Shown here one piece after another: positions 7,327 to 8,414 of a DNA stretch of 8,414 nucleotides; within the stretch, counting starts at the first letter, position 1, and each line of letters starts with the position of its first letter. Made by a program: the position numbers and the translations under genes. Where the stretch lies: NCBI GenBank assembly GCA_002367355.1, contig DFBQ01000105.1, positions 1 through 8,414 of the forward strand, given 5' to 3'. This DNA is from Deltaproteobacteria bacterium UBA3076. GTDB taxonomy: Bacteria; Desulfobacterota; Dissulfuribacteria; Dissulfuribacterales; UBA3076. The notes under the pieces were generated by a model. That model was not told the origin of the DNA. It worked only from the letters and a program-made list of their open reading frames with translations, and made no database searches.

Positions 7327-7470
7327 TTTCCCGAACGAAAGGAGAAGTATATAGGCAGGTCACTTTTTTTACACAGTTTTTTGGCTGCAGCAGGCACAGC
7401 TGGAAAGCAGGCAACAGATGATGGGTTCGCTTCTCATATTTTTTCATGATAAAGAAGAGAGGATATAGAA

Positions 7471-8414
7471 ATGACGATTCAAGATAAAAATAACAATATA
7501 GATTTCGGTGTTCCGTTAAATCGTTTCTCTTTGGAAAAATGCAAAAAAATTCATGCGGCCAGCCTAGAATTACTGGATCGGGTTGGAGCACGTTTGCATT
7601 TGGAGGAAGCCATCCAATTATTAAAGAGGGCTGGTGCCAAGGTTATTGACAGCAATCTCGTGAGGATTCCTTCACATCTTGTGGAAAATGCCCTGGCAAC
7701 CGCGCCGAAAAAAATTGACTTGTTTGACCGGTATTCAAAACCTGCTATTAAGCTTGGCAAGCACAATAAATATTACGGAACAGGATCCGACTGTCTAAAT
7801 ATTATTGATCATCGTAATGGGCGACGAAGAAAGCCAATAGTAAAGGATGTAGTAGAAGGAGCAATACTCTGTGATTCACTCGAGAATATTGACTTTGTGA
7901 TGTCTATGGCGCTTCCCTCAGATGTCAATCAAAGTATAGCCGATCGATTCCAAATGGAAGTCATGCTCAACCACACCACAAAACCCATTATTTTTGTCTC
8001 CTATGATTTAAGCGGCTGCAAAGATTGTGTGGAAATGGCTGAAGCTGTGATGGGTGGGGCAGAGGCTTTACAAAAAAATCCAATTATTGCCTGTTACATT
8101 AATGTGCCAACAGGGCTGCTTCATAACGAAGATTCACTAAGAAAACTTCTCTTTTTGGCGGAAAGAAACATTCCATCTCTTTACATACCATCGTCAACAG
8201 AAGGAGCTACAAGCCCAATAACGACAGTGGGAGCTGTTGCCTTGGATTATGCCGGAGTTCTTGTCGGATTGGTGCTATCACAATTAAAACGCGAGGGGGC
8301 ACCGATTATTGTCCCCGGTATGTCACCGAGTCCGCTCGATATGCGTACGGCCGTAAATCCTTATTGTGATCCTGAACAGGGAATAATGCAGTCAATGGCC
8401 AAATTTTATGGCCT
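7471..8414 (+). CDS. MttB-superfamily (trimethylamine methyltransferase family) protein, partial (runs off right edge)
   Basis: The frame is open from ATG 7471 through the window end: 314 complete codons plus two bases, about two thirds of a usual 460-500-residue protein. AGAGAGG (about 7456-7462) is a well-spaced ribosome site. Family hallmarks: an N-terminal helical region with IHAASLELLDRVGARL (27-42); GTGSDCLNIID (103-113) followed by GRRRKPIVKDV; DFVMSMALPSDV (141-152); KPIIFVSYD (171-179); the SSTEGATSPITTVGAVAL block (241-258); and LAGL-like VGLVLSQLKREGAPII (265-280), then SPLDMRT (287-293). These proteins are TIM-barrel enzymes that move a methyl group from a methylated amine to a corrinoid protein. 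Whether this one is a pyrrolysine enzyme for trimethylamine or a non-Pyl relative (as for glycine betaine or similar N-methyl compounds) cannot be read: the Pyl position, near residue 330 in the archaeal enzyme, lies just beyond the edge. No corrinoid protein is in view. Confidence 0.88.
   Translation, partial: MTIQDKNNNIDFGVPLNRFSLEKCKKIHAASLELLDRVGARLHLEEAIQLLKRAGAKVIDSNLVRIPSHLVENALATAPKKIDLFDRYSKPAIKLGKHNKYYGTGSDCLNIIDHRNGRRRKPIVKDVVEGAILCDSLENIDFVMSMALPSDVNQSIADRFQMEVMLNHTTKPIIFVSYDLSGCKDCVEMAEAVMGGAEALQKNPIIACYINVPTGLLHNEDSLRKLLFLAERNIPSLYIPSSTEGATSPITTVGAVALDYAGVLVGLVLSQLKREGAPIIVPGMSPSPLDMRTAVNPYCDPEQGIMQSMAKFYG

Larger units (their letters stand above)
7059..7470. other. 412-bp divergent intergenic region between the M20 and methyltransferase genes
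   Basis: It probably carries both promoters (see 7102-7130 and 7297-7326). A 46-codon open frame from ATG 7281 has no recognisable content. A short hairpin TTGGTC/GGCCAA (with one G-U pair) lies near 7230-7245. I see no known riboswitch, tRNA or strong terminator. Confidence 0.55.

Noticed and set aside
7281..7421. 46-codon plus-strand frame before the MttB-like gene
   Set aside because: It lacks a ribosome site and any resemblance to a known family; possibly decayed coding sequence but not supportable.
7259..7766. Minus-strand frames at 7259-7591 and 7551-7766
   Set aside because: They overlap the start of the clearly recognisable MttB-like gene and have no recognisable content.

Overview
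The window is bacterial DNA: Shine-Dalgarno-led genes, an N-terminal secretion signal, and bacterial enzyme and transporter families. No rRNA, tRNA or other marker allows a firm taxonomic call. The gene families seen (secreted BNR/sortilin-type propeller, S9 and M20 peptidases, OPA-type and YfcC-type transporters, MttB-superfamily methyltransferase, EutB-like dehydratase) fit a heterotrophic, probably anaerobic, amino-acid and peptide-using environmental bacterium; this is inference from family habits. Base composition is patchy: the dehydratase (789-1772) and the BNR gene (3002-5391) are visibly GC-rich, while the left edge, 5392-7058 and 7059-8414 are AT-rich.

Layout. A cysteine-rich zinc-ribbon protein runs off the left edge on the minus strand (1-233). 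A wrecked S9 (prolyl-oligopeptidase-type) peptidase follows on the plus strand (391-674), reduced to a leader, a stop codon and one catalytic-domain fragment. Then come an intact EutB-like/threonine-dehydratase-fold PLP enzyme (789-1772, +) and an OPA-type MFS transporter that has lost its middle third (1941-2780, +). On the minus strand, 2786-2988 holds a signal-peptide copy running into a YfcC-type transporter scrap, just downstream of a large secreted BNR-repeat protein (3002-5391) that is broken by an internal deletion and frameshift. After a 419-bp AT-rich spacer with small repeats comes a complete M20 metallopeptidase (minus, start best placed at 7046). It is divergent from an MttB-superfamily methyltransferase (7471 onward, +) that runs off the right edge.

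The most striking feature is not a new pathway but repeated damage of one kind. At least four loci (S9 peptidase, MFS transporter, BNR protein, and the BNR-leader/YfcC scrap) each look like recognisable family ends joined after loss of the middle. The three enzymes dehydratase, M20 peptidase and MttB-like methyltransferase look functional as far as they can be read. They suggest catabolism of amino acids, peptides and N-methylated compounds, but the window does not show that they work together. I did not find a convincing undescribed system.
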